Source: Micropterix aruncella
Lineage: Eukaryota; Arthropoda; Insecta; Lepidoptera; Micropterigidae
Length of the DNA: 64,000 nucleotides
NCBI GenBank assembly: GCA_944548615.1
Contig: OX155961.1
Coordinates: forward strand, 28,616,414 to 28,680,413
Direction: 5' to 3'
The notes below the pieces were generated by a model, which had not been told where the DNA came from, did not search any database, and saw nothing but the letters and a program-made list of their open reading frames with translations. Position numbers and translations under genes: made by a program. Position 1 is the stretch's first letter, and each line of letters starts with the position of its first letter. Positions 23,701 to 35,946 of the stretch are shown here, one piece after another.

Positions 23701-25781
23701 TAGCTCGTCGTTTTTACTAACGTCCTTCAGATAAATTATATTTAATAATATTTTTACGAACTGTGTATATTCAATTGGACCATAAGTCTATTAAATAATT
23801 TGTTTTAACAACTAATAATATAATTGAGTATGTTTTTTAGTGTAAAACACCGGGGACGACAGCCGTTTAATAGGGCAGGGCAGCTAGCACAAATCTGGCC
23901 AGAGAATTTATTTATTATTTTTACCAACTAAATTTTACCAAATGTTTACTTCACAATTTCGATTTTACTTGAGAGGGTAATTTTGTACCCGTCAATAATG
24001 ATATTTTTATCATTTATCGATGGAGCTATCGTATCCTATCCTATTCCCTATGATTCACGAAAATCTTAATGTTTTACTATGTCTAAACCACACCTACTAA
24101 TCTAATATTGGAATGTTGCTAAGAGAGCCAAGGCGTTACCCTTCCGACGACATGTTTGTTGAGGCACAGTTGCTGGATTTGAGGCAGTTGGATTGCCTTA
24201 ACCCTCCGTGTACGAGGTGTGATATAACATACCCCAACAGTAAAAAATCATAATATTTCTCCATCTATAATGACGCGCGAGTTCGTTTTCTCAGTAGCTC
24301 AAAATGCGACGTCACCGTTCCGATTAGTGCAATTCATTCAGTCCGGCATCAGCCTCAGAGTGCGCGACACTTGAGTAAATTGAGCTTGGATACCACACAC
24401 CCCACCCTGTATGGCTTTTTTCTATAAGTTCCTAAGAAAAGACTTAATAGATGATAAATTGAACAAAAAGTTGTTTTATTTTTTAATTAAAGTCTATTAA
24501 AATTTATAAATAAATATGTGTTTTTCGTAAACTTATTCACTATTAGTTACTACAAGGAAATTCCTATTAATAACTATTGTAAAATATTATTCTATTGATT
24601 TTATTTCACTTTATTTTCCGGGTATGTCAAACCCTACTTAGTATGGCATATGATATTTAGTATACGAAGGGTTAAAAGAATACTTCCTTAAGAAAATAGC
24701 ACTAGAGACGAAGATCAAGTTATTTTAAAAAGCAGTGAGAGAACAGGTCGTTACAAAAAAAAATACGTATAGAAAAGCCTAACGTCTTTTGGACAACGTC
24801 ACTGCAGCTTTATTTCTTTAAGAATAGGTAATATTTAGAGTAAAAACATATTGCTAATAACCAAAAAACAGCAAAAATATCTCCTTACATTATAGTCAAT
24901 TGATCGTGATAGAAGAGAGACGGAAAAAAACATTTATGATAAATATTATGTTTTCTTTGGTATACATATATATACAATACCTAATCTATTTAAGCTTTGG
25001 TGATATACATATTATTACAAATTACTATTTATTACTACCTTTTTACCAATTTTTATCTTTTTTTTACATATTAATAAATTTTATTTTTTATTACTAATTT
25101 ATATTTGGACACTATTTTCTACCGAAAGTTTTATTTTAAATTCCGGAATTTTGTTTCGGAAGGTATTTATTTCTCTAATATATTTTATTGGTGTTCTCGT
25201 TAAAACAGGTCCTGCCTACTTAGGAGCGACGCAAATTATGTTTCATTTAAATACTGACGATGGTATTTAATATGATCTAATAAATAAATAAATAAAATAA
25301 AGAGGGCGATTCCTGGAGTTATTTGGGAGTGTCGGAGCTATTTGTCGGACGGAGTCACGAATCTTTGCTGTATTGTATAATTAGTCGCTAGATGTCTATG
25401 TTTACAATTCTTAATATTAAGTGAAGTTATCGCTAACTAGTGCAGTATGGATAACCTGGCTAACCCATATCATTTATACATTTTTAAAGATTCTACGTAT
25501 TAAAACATCTTGATCACTGTTCTTTCTCCTTCTCCTTCAGTATTCGACCATTTGTCTCCAGTACGTAGAATATGGTATGGATGACGCCAAAGACATTACC
25601 AACGGTGAAAATCCACAAGGCACTATGGAATCAGAAGCTATTGTATAAGGGAGATAAAGACTTTTATCTGGAAAATGCTGCGAACGAGACCCTGACCACG
25701 ATTGTCAGGGTACTCCTCTTAGCATGACAGCACGATCAAATTTTTTGCTCAAATGACGTAAAATACCATGGTTATCTACTG
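23701..25781. other. No gene recognised; AT-rich
   Basis: Two kilobases without a recognisable gene or element boundary. A short moderately GC-rich part at 24160-24420 has no interpretable frame. The stretch 24880-25100 is mostly A and T. Confidence 0.4.
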
Positions 25782-26509
25782 CAGCGGTTTCCGAACTGTT
25801 TTCCGCAGAACTTATGGGTTTCGCGAAATCTCCATAGGGGTTTTATAAATTGTCTCTCGACAACATGTTTAGTAAAATAAAACCCTGTCTTGCATTGGGC
25901 TGAGAAATAAAAACCATTCAGTATCTGGAAAAGCAAGTATCTCGTTTACATGCAAAAAAATATATTTGTAAGTAGACTAGATATTTTCCCGAATTCAAGA
26001 GTTAAACGTATAAAATAAAGCTGAATTTCAAGGCAAATATTTACAGAATATTAAAACAATTTAAATAATTGTAATAAATACAATAACAATTTAATTAATT
26101 GCCTCGTTGTTCTGGTGATAAATTCCCCGAAAAGTTTATTTGCATTTGCATTAAATTTTCAGTCAGTGATACAAATCTTTACTTGTCTAATAAAGTATTT
26201 TGAACAATAAACGTGTTTTATTTTAGACTATTTTTCCCGACCTAATTCTTTACCAGATTTGACTTGGCTTGGATTCTATAGCATGACGTGTCGGGCAGTC
26301 AACTAATTTCGATATCATAGGTAGGTAGGTAAAATTCCTTCAATAGAAAGTATTTTTAAATATTAAGGCATTCTGCGCTATAGGGGGAGGAGGGGGCTTT
26401 TATTGTCTTTCAACCCCCCCCCCCCTCCCCCCTTCCACTTTAGTTAAGGGTTCCGGCAATCGTAAGCGACTTACTAAGTTTCCGTATCTGAAAAATTTGG
26501 GAACCGCTG
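25782..26509. mobile_element. hAT MITE, older
   Basis: Terminal repeats CAGCGGTTTCCGAACTGT and AAATTTGGGAACCGCTG are inverted copies of each other with few differences. The flanks ATCTACTG and ATCTGTAA agree in only half their positions, so the 8-bp duplication has decayed. The 728-bp body contains a C-rich tract near 26414-26430 and no gene. Confidence 0.65.
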
Positions 26510-28062
26510 ATCTGTAAATATTTTCGCTATAAGTACATTTCAACCCCATTCACTTTTGGCACGCTGAGCTAAATATCTATAATCTGTCCAAATCGTCTCG
26601 TTCGACTGCCTCCATTGTGTCGAGTCCCAGGGCATTATGAGTGCGAAATATATGTAAATTTGATATGGCATAACAATCAAAATTAAATCCCTCTTCATCT
26701 CGATCCCATATCGCTGACATAGACATGTGCTCCAATCAAGCGGGTGTCACCCACGCTCCCTTGTTTCGCCCTAGAATTTGGTTAATCCCAACAAACATGA
26801 CCGAGCGCCGCGACGCTCACACGCTAGGGTGGATTTGGCTGTCCGAATGGGGACAGTATAGGGAGATAAATGACAGTCAGAACCTAATGATCGATATGTC
26901 GATGATTTTATATTAGCTTTCGTTTTTATTTATTTTCTTATAGTAATTTAGTTATATTTATTTTATTATAAATAATACTTGCATAGAAGGGCGGTGCTCA
27001 CACCAAGGAACAATTATAGATATTAAATAATATAATTTTAATAAAAAACCTATACTTTAAAAATAATACATATACAGGTTGAGTTTTAATATACCGGCGC
27101 GCTTGAAATAGGTAAATCAGTACGAGCAACAAAGCAGCCATTACCAAACTTTGTGAATAAAAATAATAATAATCCGTTGTGTAATAATAGACTCTCATAG
27201 CGTTTCCTTCCGCCATATTATATAGGAAATGCAGATAAAATTTGATGCTTAATTAAAAAAATATCGTAATTTTAGAATTACAGTGTGATCATGTTTTTAT
27301 CATATGTGATTAGAGATTTTTCAGCGCTTTTAAGTTTTTCACTTTTTTCATTCTTCATTTTCATTCTAACACTACCAAACGACGTCTTATTATTATCATA
27401 CTGATTATCATCATACTTTTTTTTTTAAGGTTTAATACTTTATTCATTTTATTTTTGTACATTTAGCCCCATTGTTATCAATGTTATAAGTAACTCGGAA
27501 AAATTGAACACCGAAATGCAGCTAATGCTCATTGCTCACCTAACTAGGACTAAACTGTCCCGTATCTAGGCGGGTCAGAGTAATTAAAATAAGTAATACA
27601 ACTTATGTAACAATTAGCCTAATTAACGTGAAAAAACTTTTTATTTGTATAATAAATTAATGTACTTAATTAATTTAATTATTTTTTTATTATTTTAAGA
27701 TTGAATAATATATAATTATAAATAAATAACATTATAATACAAATCAAAACACTAAATTTGTACGAATAATACATTGTAGGTAATACAATATGGCAAATAC
27801 ACATATACGTAAATACGATATTTAATAATAAATGATATATGGTATAAACATATTTATAATTTAATAAAATATAAAAATACAATTATACAATCTCTGCTAA
27901 AAAATATGAACTAATATAAATAAAAATATGATATGATATCTTGTGGAAAACCTCACCATCTAATAAATTAACATTTCCAGAAAAACGTGGTAAAAGTTTT
28001 GAGTCATTTATTTCAAACCAGGGTCCTTTAAGAAATATGTGTACCGTTGGAATACTATAGAG
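26510..28062. other. No gene recognised
   Basis: AT-rich. The stretch 26700-26900 has a more balanced base composition but I cannot name anything in it. Confidence 0.4.
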
Positions 28063-28683
28063 CAGCGGTTCCCAAAGTGTGGGTCGCGACCCACTCGTGG
28101 GTCGCAAGCCGATTTCAGGTGGATCGCCAACACAACGTATGAACGTAGGGTATAATATGGCAGACATACGATGAGATAGATTGACTACTCTAAGTGTATT
28201 TAGGACACCTACAGACAATATAATAAAATAAAATAAACAGAGCACTTGAAAAGAATAGAATATAAAACTTGCAACCTTGTAACAGCGTGGGAAGATAAAA
28301 TAGCCGCGCGAAGAGACAGCGCCGCGTCTCGCTCGCCCTCGGCGCACGCGCGGCCGGGCGGCAGCATCCGCGCGCCCGCACGCGCTCAGCCGCCCATCGA
28401 GTGGCCCGCCGCACCGTTCCTGTCGGCTTTACGCATCGCATTCATTTGTCTTCGCTATTTGCTAAATACGATGGATAAGTGTTGTAGCAAAAAATTCTAT
28501 TTTTATGTTGTCGCACATTACAATTTCTTACAAAATAAAGACTCCTTTATGATACTTACAAATGAATTGTTTATTTTTTAAATCAAACCACTCACTAACA
28601 TTTCCGAAAAAGTTCTAGCTGTGTCGCAAAATATTGTGAATTTAAAAAGTGGGTCTCTACGTCAATAAGTTTGGAAACCCCTG
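28063..28683. mobile_element. hAT MITE with extra internal GC-rich segment
   Basis: It begins CAGCGGTTCCCAAAGTGTGG and ends AAGTTTGGAAACCCCTG. It shares most of its length with 21639-22098 but is 161 bp longer. The extra part (about 28330-28580) includes a GC-rich stretch and then a short open stretch beginning MDKCCSKKF. This is where a transposase N-terminus would be expected in a parent hAT element, but it is too short to prove that. The 8-bp flanks no longer match. Confidence 0.7.
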
Positions 28684-29444
28684 ATATGAATGAAGTCCTA
28701 TTAAAAATATAATCATAATGTTATCATTATTTTATTTTTTAATATTACAACCAAACGTATTTTGCACATTATTCGAATGTTAGACCCTTTCCGACATTAG
28801 AATGGAATGACGGATCACTGATGTCGGAGTTAGTCCAATATAGAGCTACGAAAGTTTAATAATACATGCTAATTTAAAATCAACCTACTTACATTACTAT
28901 TAGATTAGTAAGTGGATTTTAGGATTACCTACATATTTAGATCAATATCCCAATCACTAGAATTATCTACTTGACTTATACTCCGGTGAGCCGTAGTCCG
29001 CATGCAGCTTTATTGGAGGTATACAACTTCAGAAGATTTTTTTCTGGAAACTATCGGAGAATTGCAAAATTAAGGCAAGAAATATCTCCAAAGTGTTTGT
29101 TCATTTGAAACTTTTTCCTCAACACAAATGTTTTAGACTTTCTATATCTCTTTGAAAACTCAAACCTAAACATTGGGTGATTTAAAAAAAACAGATTTTA
29201 GGTTTATAATATTTTTACTATATTTTAACTAAATTTCTTTAAATATGGTAAGTTTTTCTTTCACACCAATGATATTATGTGGTTAATAAGATTACGCTAT
29301 AAGTTTATCAGTGTTTTCGTTCGGCACATGAAACTCGGTTTTACGTACATGGATCGAAACAAAAGAATACCAGGAGAAACAGTTTTTCACAAGAAAGGGT
29401 CCTTTACATTATAATTCATAATAAACTTCATTTAGGCCAAGTGT
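28684..29444. other. No gene recognised
   Basis: AT-rich sequence; nothing recognised. Confidence 0.4.
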
Positions 29445-30015
29445 CAGGGTCGGTCAAACTCACGGTCAACACCCATCTGGCAGCCACCACGCAGAATTAG
29501 TGCGGGCCCGGGTAGAACTCTGACCTGCGGGCCAGTTTCCCCTAGAAATCGCCCTTCGGGCGCTCCTGGACTGTTTGTACACCGTGCGGCGTTAGCCAAT
29601 CGATTGTGCATTCCAACTAATAGCCAGGGAAATCTGGAAACGGCTTTGTTTCCTGTAAAGTGATGGGAATTGTTAACGTTATGGCAACTACTCTTAAAAC
29701 AACCAATCGGCTACCCGATACCTGGTGAATAACCGGGCAAAGGATGCCCTGGTTCGCGATATATTCCGCCATTGCTATGTAAAGGAGAGTCGTAACCAGA
29801 AGAACCTGTAGCCAGTCGGGAGACCGGGGTACTCTGGTTGCAACTGGAAGTAAGCGCGCAAGCTCGCTTCTTACGGGCGAGTGGCGTAACTAGGCAGTGG
29901 ACTGTTTTCGTCTCGATTCTTCTATGTTGACCTTACGGGAGACAGAACCATCAAATATCTTTAAAACTTCCTGAGGTGACGGGTTCGCCCGTTGAAGTTG
30001 ACAGCTCCAGTTGTG
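29445..30015 (+). repeat. GC-rich foldback-like repeat, single + arm
   Basis: It contains the internal module (ACGGTCAACACCCATCTGGC), CAATCGATTGTGCATTCC, the CCGATACCTGGTGAATAACC module and the terminal GACGGGTTCGCCCGTTG near 29977-29995. It is the cleanest single arm in the window and useful as a reference for the family. Confidence 0.6.
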
Positions 30016-30099
30016 CCAGAGGTCATTGCCACAAAAAAAATATTTTCAACGTTTTCCAAGTCACCAGTTTTTCAAAAGTCAGCTTTTGTTTACTATTAA

Positions 30100-30449
30100 T
30101 CTTTAATTACTGAATTTTTTATAACCTAAATAACTGTATAATTTATATGACTTTCTTTACTATTTATTTTAGTTTTATTTAGTTTTTTGTATATGCCGAT
30201 TTTATTTGTAACTTGAGGTATTTTTTTTTGAGAACCTAACTTAAATAAATTTAATTTTATAAGCATTTTACTAGAATTTAAATAATTTATTGTACATATT
30301 ATTAGAGCCCTGACAACCCTAAAACTGGTTAGTTCCAGTTTAGTGACAGAATTGAATAAGCATGTTAAGATTTTTCTATACGGTTATTTTTATTTTCGTC
30401 GGTAAAACCAATATTTTAGAAATAATTCCTAAATAAATAAATAAATACA
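30100..30449 (+). repeat. LINE 3' UTR with (AAAT)n-type tail
   Basis: The stretch around 30300-30370 (CCTGACAACCCTAAAACTGG, CCAGTTTAGTGACAGAATTG) and the tail AATAAATAAATAAATAC match 47770-47912, the 3' end of the LINE fragment at 46620. Only the 3' UTR remains here. Confidence 0.55.
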
Positions 30450-30798
30450 TTAATAATATGAAATGCTTAAAAATGTAGCTATGCCTTTAACCTTAGTATT
30501 TTATCAATAATATCAAACTATATCTTATTTTAAATTCCTAATGCAATTACATTTATATCGATATCGAAAAATATGTAATTGGGTCATTACCTCATCCCTA
30601 GAAGACCCTAAAGTTATTCCAACATACGGGGACCGCAATACCACAACGCGAGGCGTATTTGTTTTCATATTATCTGAGGCGATGATCCCTTTATCCTTTT
30701 CCAAACGAAAGCTATAAAACTGAATCGTTCAGTTTCTGGAGAATTCATATTTATTTATTTTTTCGGAGAATGTTGCTAATAATAATTTTTTGTTGCAG

Positions 30799-30933
30799 AT
30801 GCACCTGTTGCTGAATTGCGCAAAAGTGTAGGTCCCGCTTAACTATGCGGGCCGCTCATGACGCCATCTGTCATCATGCACACCTCCTATCAACTCATAC
30901 TATTGCACCTAACAATGTGCTGGATTGTATCAG
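30799..30933 (+). CDS. Dpr-family gene, exon with start codon and signal peptide
   Basis: The exon starts after a strong acceptor (TTTTTTGTTGCAG) and ends at CAG followed by GTATTA. From ATG at 30858 it encodes 25 codons plus one base: a short polar head (MTPSVIMHTSYQ) and a hydrophobic run (LILLHLTMCWIV) that fits a secretory signal peptide. The leftover base G joins the first two bases of the exon at 56404 (AT) to make GAT, so the reading continues SDTTVNKNK in perfect phase. The 59 bases before the ATG are 5' UTR with two upstream ATGs; the first opens a 10-codon reading that stops at once. An earlier non-coding exon must exist upstream but I cannot place it. The link to the Dpr exons is an inference from phase, strand and product logic. 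Confidence 0.6.
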
Positions 30934-30957
30934 GTATTATTTTCATTTTAATAATAA

Positions 30958-31525
30958 CTAGCTGACCCGTGTCCAGCGTTGGGCGGTAAAACTTTTTACT
31001 TGTGATGAAATTATGAGTGTGGTTCGGTTAGTACTGAGTGCTATGATTTATTTCCTGACTGCCAAAAGAAGGGTTATATTTTTACTGCATATATATGTAT
31101 GTATTTGTATGCCAATTTGACTATATTACCGTGTGAGTGTCGTCTTGTGAGTGTCTTATTTGTGAGTGTCTTCTCTCTTTAACCATTTATGCAGTAAAAG
31201 TGAAATTATATGCAGTAAAATGGAAAAGTCTTTTTTTTAACACTTGAGTCGGTAAATTTAGTTATTTTGATATGAATTCATAATTTACGTTAAAGCAGCG
31301 TTAGTTAGAAACGTTTTCGTTCGACCGTTTTTTCTCCGAGTTACTTTGCGAATTTGACTACCACGAAAAAGTCTTTTCATTTTTCGAATTAATATATAGC
31401 CTATGACACTCACAAATAAAGTGGCTTTGTTTGAATTGGTAAAAGAATTTTCAAAATCGGTTCAGTAAATCCAGAGATTACTTCCTACAACGTCACAAAC
31501 TTTACCTCTTTATAATATTAGTAGA
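30958..31525 (-). mobile_element. Non-autonomous Helitron next to Dpr splice donor
   Basis: Same family as 20345-21090. The CTAG end lies at 30958-30961 (hairpin CCAGCGTTGGG, with one arm shortened) and the 5' end near 31525 (TATAATATTAGTAGA). It lacks an internal segment and is 568 bp long. It begins 24 bp after the GT of the exon-1 donor at 30934. Confidence 0.75.
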
Positions 31526-32034
31526 CATAGTTTGGGGATCAAACGACAAAAAAGTGTAAGAGTTTTGGAAAAGCTGATGCTTTCAGATCAGACAGTATTT
31601 TGACCATAGAATAGTGGGGTACAGTCAGCAGGCCAGAGTCCGGGACACCTGGCACTGGCGTACTAGAAAAGTTGATATTCCAATTAGTACCCCCAAAGTG
31701 TTTTGGAAAAGCTGAAAATGCACCAGTTTAGAGTGGATGCAGTAAAGAACTCGAAACATATGGTTAGACTACTTCATAACCTAACGGGTGGCGTCAGCAT
31801 CTCCATACCAATAAATTGCGCCATTGCGACCATTATATTGCGTGGCACAATATACCGATACGTCATAGACCGATGCAGGACAGTTTAGTTTTCGTGGCTT
31901 TAATTTCCTTGGCGTTCACGTTATTTCATAATTATAATATAAACATCTAGAATAATTCATAGACAAAAAAAAAGTATGTCAATATTATTTTAGAATTTAA
32001 GTGTTAATTTAATTTCAATAAAAAAAAAATACGT
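31526..32034. other. No gene recognised
   Basis: No feature recognised; a short open frame at 31703-31888 has no family resemblance. Confidence 0.4.
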
Positions 32035-32625
32035 GTGGCACTCGGGGACTGCCGCGGTAAAGCTATTGCATAGCATTTTTAACAACTTATGCAATTATAA
32101 TTATTTATTTATTTTATTTTTTCTGATATCAGATAACTGCGCTCTATCGGAAAACGTTGAAATTATTTCGAATCATTTGCGGCTGCGGTAGCAAATGATT
32201 CGGAATAATTTAAACGTCTTCCGATAGAGCGCCGCGCACGAATTTTTTATTCGATAAAGCAAAAAAACGGATTATTCGAAAAAAATCGTAGATAAAAAGA
32301 TAGATAATTACATTATCTTTAAAATGGTGCAGGTTTCATAATAATACACCAGATAGTATTTGCGTAGTAGTCGTTTTTGTGTTCGGTTAGACCTAATTTC
32401 ACAAATTAATTACACTATGTAATATAAACAAAATCTAAAATATTCAAAGCTAAGAATATTAGGAAAATGTTCTTGTTTAATATATATTTTTTTCGAATCG
32501 TAAGCAGTACTCGTTTAGACGTAATTATCAGTTTAAAATCATTAATTTTCGTTAAGAAATTTCTTCATTCGGTCGCCGCGCTGGCCCTAGGCCCGCGATA
32601 AAAGCTATGCAATAGCTTAAAAATA
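32035..32625. repeat. Nested inverted-repeat element
   Basis: Outer arms carry AAGCTATTGCATAGC (about 32060-32075) and its inverse GCTATGCAATAGCTT (about 32603-32618), next to GC-rich segments GGACTGCCGCGG and GCCGCGCTGG. Inside lies the strong hairpin at 32139-32232. No gene. Confidence 0.5.
32139..32232. other. Long hairpin, 42-bp arms and 10-base loop
   Basis: The left arm, 32139-32180, begins GCGCTCTATCGGAAAACGTT. The right arm, 32191-32232, is its nearly perfect reverse complement, ending TCTTCCGATAGAGCGC. The loop is GGCTGCGGTA. The length and few mismatches resemble a pre-miRNA-like stem, but perfect MITE cores look the same. Confidence 0.7.
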
Positions 32626-33644
32626 TTTACTATTTAAATTTATATTTTACGGCATTTAAATTGTACTCCTTCTCTTTATTGTATAATAGAGATATTACTA
32701 ATATTATTTGATATCAAGGATATTAGTAGATATTAGGTATATTATTTGCATAACTATATAGCCAGTTCGCGAAATAGCCAGCGACACACAAGGAGCATCA
32801 CTAATTACAGGCTTTCGGGCCTGGTTAGTTATGCCACACCGCTCAAAAGCGGATGTGTCGTTGCAGTTTCTCCTGCACGCTCAACCTTAAATATAACAAA
32901 TACTCATACTCTGCACTCTATACTAATTATCTAAACTAATATTTTAAAGAAGTTATGTTTGTAAGTTTGTAAGATTGTATGATTGTAAGCTTGTATGTGG
33001 GTGATAATCCCCGGAATTACTGATCCGATTTAAAAAAAATCATTCACTGATAGAAAGCTCCACTAGTAACGTAAGCTATAGGCCATATTTCATTGCGATA
33101 AATATTGGTTTTCAATACGAAATCACGATATTTGTAAATCAAGTCGGAAAAAAATAAGCTGGTGAGTTGCTTTATCGGCGTGTGTTTACGCCGGCGTGCG
33201 CTTATGCTTGCGGTTTGATATATGTGAAAACAATATAGTACAAAAATATTGGCCTTAAAAGATCTATTAAAGATCGGCGACATTATAGCGACATTATAAC
33301 TTTCCCATTTAAGCTACAACAACTACGTTAATATCTGAAAAAATAAGAAAAATAAGTAGGCAGTGTTTTCAATGACATTAACAATAAAAAAAGAATCCTA
33401 ATCAAAATAAATTAATCTGTTATTACGGGTGTTAAATAAATATAAAATTAGTTATTTACTGTACGTTTTTAGGTGGTATGTTTATAGAGATATCATGAAA
33501 TTAGTAACGCGTAAAATCACCTAGAAATTGGTCCCGAAGTAGGCCCAGCAAGGTCAGCGTACAGCGGAAGGCGGCGCGGGTGGTGACGAACAAGACGCGT
33601 TCGTCTACGAGATAAGTTGCGTGCATCTGAGGAGGAACGCCTTG

Positions 33645-33860
<216 letters not shown>

Positions 33861-33967
33861 CTTTCAAATCCACTTAAATGTAACAGCGCTAAAGGCGCTT
33901 CTTCGGGTTATTGCCAAAAAGCACTGATAGTACTTCTGAAACGACTTGCGTTATCAGACACCAGGCA

Positions 33968-34250
<283 letters not shown>

Positions 34251-34315
34251 GTAGCGTCTAAAAAGGTTAAAAAACGCCACCCTACTTAAATTAACAAATC
34301 GATTCAAAAATTTTC

Positions 34316-34664
34316 AAACTCTCAAAACTTTTTTATACGAATTAAATATTCTTGGACCTTTAAATTTCACACCTGCTGTTTCCTAATCCTAAATTACTTT
34401 TCCAAATATTTATTTACCTTTTCCGATATGCAATAAAATGCGCAATCCATATAAAACCTACTTGTACCCTATCTACAGTTCAGTGGCGTGCCCAGGGTTG
34501 GTGAATGGGGCAAGCCCGACAATCCTCAAGTGCTTTTACTTCCGAATCTGCAAGAGGCAAACGATAAGGCGATCCAGGCCGCATATTTTTGGAGAGACAT
34601 GTCCTAAAAAAGCCCGGATAAGTTAAAAAAAATCTTCAGTTTGAAATTTACTGCTTGTGACGTA
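34316..34664. other. No gene recognised
   Basis: Intronic sequence; nothing recognised. Confidence 0.4.
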
Positions 34665-35263
34665 TCACTACATAGTATAAAACAAAGTCGCTTTCTCTGT
34701 CCCTATGTCCCTTTGTATGCTTAAATCGTTGAAACTACGCAACGGATTTTGATGCGGTTTTTTTTAATAGATAGAGTGATTCAAGAGGAAGGTTTATATG
34801 TATAGTAACATCCATTAAATAGTGGAGAAGTACTGCTATTTTTGAGGTTTCTAATGTGATGTCGTAAATAATTACATTTTTTCCGCTTACATTGCAAACG
34901 CAGGCTGAACCCTACGAGTTTTATCAAAATAATGTACTAAGTATTGTACACATTGAAAAGGTCTACAGAAAAGTCCGTGATGGTATATGTCTATCTCTTA
35001 TGGATAACCCACAATAACTTTTTTTTGTCATTTACTTTTTACGACAAATAATGGCTAATTTTCGAAGCGATTTTAACCAATACAGCATTAATCCTTAACC
35101 AATTAAATACCTTGAATACATTGTTCATTTAATATAGATCTATATGGCCCTTTACACCGTATGATTTAAGTGAATATTTTCGAAGATATTACAGATTTAA
35201 AAATTGCGGGACGTAGTGTTTGCGGCGGTACCGGCCGGCCGCCCAGTGCGGCAAGAGCGTGCC

Positions 35264-35271
35264 TATAAATA
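35264..35271 (+). promoter_or_regulatory. Putative TATA box of the Helitron
   Basis: TATAAATA preceded by a GC-rich stretch (GCGGTACCGGCCGGCCGCCC), about 680 bp before the Rep-helicase start. The long AT-rich leader may hold an intron, since GTAAGT-like donors occur (35423). Confidence 0.5.
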
Positions 35272-35639
35272 GCGCGTCTGAGGCCGCGGTTTTCCCTATA
35301 GCACTTTGAATTTAGCAGCGATCGGACGCGTTTATTATATCGGAGCTATCCAGCGAGGAAAATAGCAATACTTAGGTAATAAAAACGTGCTTTTCAGCGC
35401 GACAACGTATCAGTAATTATAAGTAAGTTACGATAAATAATTGTGATTCTAAGGTTAATTTTTAAATCGCACTTATAGCAATTATAAGTACCTACATAAG
35501 GTGAGATAAGATTAGATTAAATAAAACCATAATTTATGGATTGCAAATCTTGATTAAAGTTTACAGTAAGATCAATTTAATATTAGGGAAATTATTTTCA
35601 AAAATCGTGATTTAAGGTGAGATATGTAAGTTCAGAAAA

Positions 35640-35835
35640 AGTACTTAATAGAATAGGTATCTTTTGTTGTTGATGATTGTTGATTATCTTTTGTTTTTAG
35701 TCGCACGAATAGCAAATTATTTTTTATAATTAAAATCGTTTTTTAAGTTGAGGTATTTCAGTAAAAAAAAAAAGAACTGAATAGAATAGGTATCTTTTGT
35801 TTTTTATGATTGCTGATTATCTTTTGTTTCTAAAT
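35640..35835 (+). repeat. Tandem duplication in the Helitron leader
   Basis: GAATAGGTATCTTTTGTT and GATTATCTTTTGTTT occur twice, about 133 bp apart (35652-35697 and 35785-35831). Confidence 0.6.
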
Positions 35836-35946
35836 GGTAAGAATTTAGATATTTTTTACTGCGGCACATACTAATAATATGGCAATTTGTGCATAGGTAA
35901 TCATACATATAGAACTGAGTAAATTTTGTACAGAAATTATAAAGTC

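Noticed and set aside
28246..28581. 111-codon frame as an intact gene
   Set aside because: It runs across the GC-rich body of a hAT MITE; the related MITE at 21639-22098 does not keep the frame. At most the last part is a transposase remnant.
31703..31888. 61-codon frame beginning MEKLKMHQFRV
   Set aside because: No recognisable homology and no supporting signals.
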